Shown here: piece by piece, positions 61,071 through 64,000 of the stretch
How positions within the stretch are numbered: the first letter of the stretch is position 1
Layout: each line of letters opens with the position of its first letter
From: Isoetes taiwanensis
Lineage: Eukaryota; Streptophyta; Lycopodiopsida; Isoetales; Isoetaceae
Assembly (NCBI GenBank): GCA_021234155.1
Contig: JAJEKV010000064.1
Span: 1,738,001-1,802,000 of the forward strand
Length of the DNA stretch: 64,000 nucleotides
Direction: 5' to 3'
Translations under genes and position numbers: made by a program
Notes under the pieces: generated by a model
Database searches by the model: none
What the model was told of the DNA's origin: nothing
Seen by the model: only the letters and a program-made list of their open reading frames with translations

Positions 61071-61610
61071 GTAATGGCGCGGACGCGCCATTTCTATAGG
61101 AGAGCGTGGGGTTGTTGCCGCCCTTCCTTATAGAAATGGCGCGACCGCGGTATTTAGGCTAGTTATATGTAATGGCGCATGTGCGCCATTTCTAGAATGT
61201 CTATGGGTCTCCCTCTAGATGGGGACCCATAGCAATGGAAATGGCGCACCTGCGCCATTTAACCAAATGACGCAGGTGCGCCATTTCCTTGGTGCTTATG
61301 GTTCTTCATCTGGTATTAGCGAGGTGCATGCCATTTCCAAGCCATGCACCTCGTTAACACCAGAGACCCATAAGCACCATGGAAATGGCGCACCTACGCC
61401 ATTTAAAGCAAATGGTGCACCTGCGCCATTTCCATGGTGCTTATGGGTCTCGTGTTAACGAGGTGCATGGCTTGAAAATGGCATGTACCTCGCTAATACC
61501 AGATGGAGACCCATAAGCATGTACCTCGCTAATACCAGATGGAGACCCATAAGCACCAAGGAAATGGCGCACCTGCGTCATTTGGAGCAAATGGCGCACC
61601 TGCGCCATTT
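61071..61610. repeat. Palindrome-packed intron 1
   Basis: Contains nine or so palindromes of the form AAATGGCGCA, a two-base spacer, then its reverse complement (for example 61239-61260, 61265-61286, 61383-61404, 61410-61431, 61562-61583 and 61589-61610, and variants near 61073, 61133 and 61171). These are nested in longer inverted repeats built of GGTGCTTATGGGTCTC and GAGGTGCATG. The tract lies inside the 61020-61678 intron. Confidence 0.9.
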
Positions 61611-63184
61611 GCAGTTTCATGTATTAGGGTCGTGTTGAGTTGATACATGCCATTTTTTTTACCATGTTTATCTTGCAGCCGCTGCTGCACCGAAGGCACA
61701 AAACGTGGTCACATCGAGGACCCTGGTCCTGGCTGGTAGGTCTTGGTGTATGGAGATTGTTAGAGCCATACCCTTGACTGAAAGTGTGGACCCAACGAAG
61801 GGCGACAAGAGGCGAGAACTTTGCCTCCTTGTCAAGTCCCGTGCAGGTGAGACAGGAGTGGATTCCATGGCCCAGATGGGCATCATTGTAAACATGAGGG
61901 AAGTCAAGAAACAAGGAAGACTTGACTTTCTTGGCTGCACAGTGGAAGATCCAGTCAGTGGTAGCATTGATCTCTACTGCATGGATTGGTAGTGCTATGA
62001 CCTGACAATGATGGAGTCCAGCATAAAGGACCAAGCACTGTCGGCCAAAAAAAAAGGGTGGCCGCTGCCATCGTATGAGTCCAGAGAGCAAGCAGATATC
62101 AAAGGCACGATAGAGATCCTCAGGGGATTTGGTATTCTGCGGGCGGCGATGGACATGTCAAAAAACTCTGTGTCCTACATTGTAAGAGCGAAGCTCTCAG
62201 GCAACATGCCAGCAGTAATGGATAGCAGATGGCTGCTGGGAGAGATGCAGAGAAAAAGTGTAAAGGTCAAACCAGCCACCAAAGGAAAAAAAGCAGGTGG
62301 AGGAGATGAAATCCAAAGGCAGACAGAACAAGAGGGAGGACAGGAGGGTGAGAAGGGGGAGGAGCATCAGGAGCAGAAGAGGGATGAGCAAGAGGCTCAC
62401 CAACATGATTTCCCTATGAAGTCCACTGGGAAGCCTGATAAGGAGGCTACAAAACACACAAAAGTGGTAGCATCCACAGCAGATAGCACACCAGCAAAAG
62501 GAGACAAGGGCAAGGAAGTTGTAAAAGATGGCAGACTTTGAGGTGCCCGAGGAACTAAAGATGGACTGTGATGCCGAAGAAGAAATGGCAGAGGAAACAT
62601 TAAAAAAAAATACAGGAGCACGGCCGCATGTTCCCCTTGGAGTCACTTATACAAGAAGGATATCCATTTGGGATCTAGAAGAGGCACCACCTAATATGAC
62701 CGCCAGGGTTATTAACCCCGAGCATGTTAGGAAGCTCTGCAAATCTTTTGCTGAGGATCCACATCTGGTATTCACTCCAGCAGATGTGGTGCCCTTTGAT
62801 CCGGCTACAAAGAAGTTGCTGACCTGGTTGCAGGAATCTGATCTGGCAAGGAATGATTTTATATTATCAATGGTAATCATTCGATCTCTGCTGCTCAGCT
62901 TGTGTGCAGTAAGTTGGGGACAGAAGATGCTAGAGTTGAGCTCAGGAAGATCTATACTTTCAGAATATGCAGAGTTCTTTTTGGACAGATCAGTGACCTG
63001 GACCTTCTTCAGCTCAGTGTGGATGTCAATGATATTGTAGCCAAGACGGTCTTCAAGGAAACCTATGTGGATCAGATTCACCATCCGCAGAAAGAAGTGA
63101 CGAGTACAAGGTACGTTTACGTCTGTGTACGTTTACGTTTAGATTCCGTGTTACATTTTTACGTTTACATTTATATTTTGTGGT

Positions 63185-63261
63185 AAATGGCGCAGTGGCG
63201 CCATTTGTAGGTAAATGGCGCAGCTGCGCTATTTACCACAAATGGCGCCGCTGCACCATTT
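63185..63261. repeat. Three palindromes in intron 2
   Basis: Palindromes with the same AAATGGCGC arm at 63185-63206, 63211-63236 and 63240-63261, inside the 63111-63303 intron. Confidence 0.9.
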
Positions 63262-64000
63262 CATTTACCATCGCGAGTTCTAACGTCGCCAGTTCTATTG
63301 CAGCACTACCTTCAAATGGCAGAGAAAATTCAGAGAGGCAAACACACGAAGGACGTCAATAGGTTTGTCTTCATGCCAGATGATGTTTATGCACTCTTCT
63401 GCCAGATGTGGAACAAATGGAGGAAGGGAGAACTTAAGGACAATAGGGGTCAAGCTATAGTAGTCAATTTTGCAAAAGACAAAGATTACTTTAGTGACAA
63501 CTACCTTAGATGCATGAGGGGCTTGGACTATGATGATTGTCGAAAGGTCCTCGAAGAAACATTAAGTGGGGATATATTCGTCAAAATCACCTCAGATTAC
63601 AAAGGCGAGAATTTTTTCAAGACGAGAGCGCAGAACTTAAGAATTCTTGCTTACATGAAGAAGGAGATACTGCACTTCATATCAGATGAAATAGGCACTA
63701 AGTACAAGAAATTCGAGGACTTAAGGAAGGCCACTGACAATTTTTCTGATACTGCACTTCTGGTTTGGGGAGTATGCCACCATAAGTGGGTGTCGGAAGG
63801 AATACTCAAAGAGGGAGTTCATGGTAACATGCCATTCTCCTTGGCCAGATCTATTCGAAAAATCCTTAAGCCCGAAACAGAGAAGGACATGCCTAGATAC
63901 TTTGTTGAACATGTCACTGCCGCGGGGATTCCGCTGGAAATTACAGCGCTACCTGCCAGCATGATATGTCTAGATGCAAGGCAGCGTACTCCTGTTTGGA

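Larger units (their letters stand above)
59655..64000 (+). mobile_element. Unclassified element with ParB-like gene and palindromes
   Basis: From about 59655 the Copia sequence ends and a distinct unit begins. It has palindromes with arm AAATGGCGCA, a small ORF, coiled-coil-coding repeats, a GC-rich tandem array, then a spliced gene with a ParB-like domain running off the window. The right end is outside the window, so its class, and even whether it is a transposon, is inference from its insertion into gag and its repeat content. Confidence 0.5.
60980..64000 (+). pseudogene. ParB-like domain gene of unclassified element (runs off window)
   Basis: Exon 1 is 60980-61019 (MAQSSLKIREPGS; donor GTTAGT). 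Exon 2 starts at 61679 after CTTGCAG, in phase, and runs to about 63110 (donor GTACGT). Exon 3 starts at about 63304 and is open to the window end. Exon 2 contains an unrecognised domain (LVLAGRSWCMEIVRAIPL, LDFLGCTVEDPVSGSIDLYC), an in-frame TAG at 61990-61992, a Lys/Glu/Gln-rich linker (62260-62500), then ATG 62528 in a new frame with RVINPEHVRKLCKSFAEDP. After another frameshift near 62868 comes NGNHSISAAQLVCSKLG. The NPEHV...S and GNHS-xx-A blocks match ParB/sulfiredoxin-fold domains (GNHR motif). Exon 3 encodes charged, structured-looking protein (VNRFVFMPDDVYALFCQMWN). Joining exon 3 in frame needs a donor three bases downstream of the best one. The two frame changes could be lesions or overlapping ORFs. 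Confidence 0.55.

Overview
This is a eukaryotic, land-plant nuclear window: spliced genes with GT-AG introns, plant gene families, and dense, decayed plant-type retrotransposons (Ty3/Gypsy and Ty1/Copia with initiator-Met tRNA primer sites, LINEs, SINE-like repeats). The best-preserved host gene (17812-19330) encodes the flagellar radial-spoke protein RSPH9. That protein is kept only in plants with swimming sperm, so the source is probably a fern, lycophyte or bryophyte, or less likely a cycad or Ginkgo. Low gene density and heavy transposon load favour a large genome. I cannot name the species.

Layout. 1-2884: a transposon-like coding scrap, then a decayed minus-strand CCCH-zinc-finger/WD40 (ZFWD-type) gene with an in-frame stop. 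2955-4866: a 5'-truncated LINE. 7600-14911: an unidentified multi-exon gene for a small membrane protein, with a locally duplicated exon. 15500-16530: several tandem duplications. 17812-19330: RSPH9. 21274-24860: Ty3/Gypsy LTRs with primer sites, interleaved with SINE-like repeats. 25700-28800: arrays of a palindromic TGTATTCCGGAATACA motif around one orphan DCN1-like exon (27306-27389). 29120-33969: a long GC-rich LINE with endonuclease, RT and a (TATTC)n tail. 36615-46455: a 9.84-kb cut-and-paste transposon with 22-bp terminal inverted repeats. It carries a decayed DDE-like transposase gene, an opposing accessory gene and what looks like a captured FCP1-like phosphatase gene. 48795-57790: Gypsy LTRs in minus orientation, with a PHD-finger (MS1/MMD1-type) pseudogene between them. 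58594-59658: a Copia LTR, primer site and gag start. 59655 to the end: an unfamiliar element whose spliced gene includes a ParB-like domain and whose non-coding DNA is full of GC-rich palindromes.

The two most unusual objects are the 9.84-kb TIR transposon with its TGTACA-rich intron and captured gene, and the terminal element that pairs a ParB-like protein with about a dozen near-identical palindromes (arm AAATGGCGCA), most of them inside its own introns. Nearly all other coding sequence is broken by stops and frameshifts. Family assignments were made by eye from motifs, without database searches.
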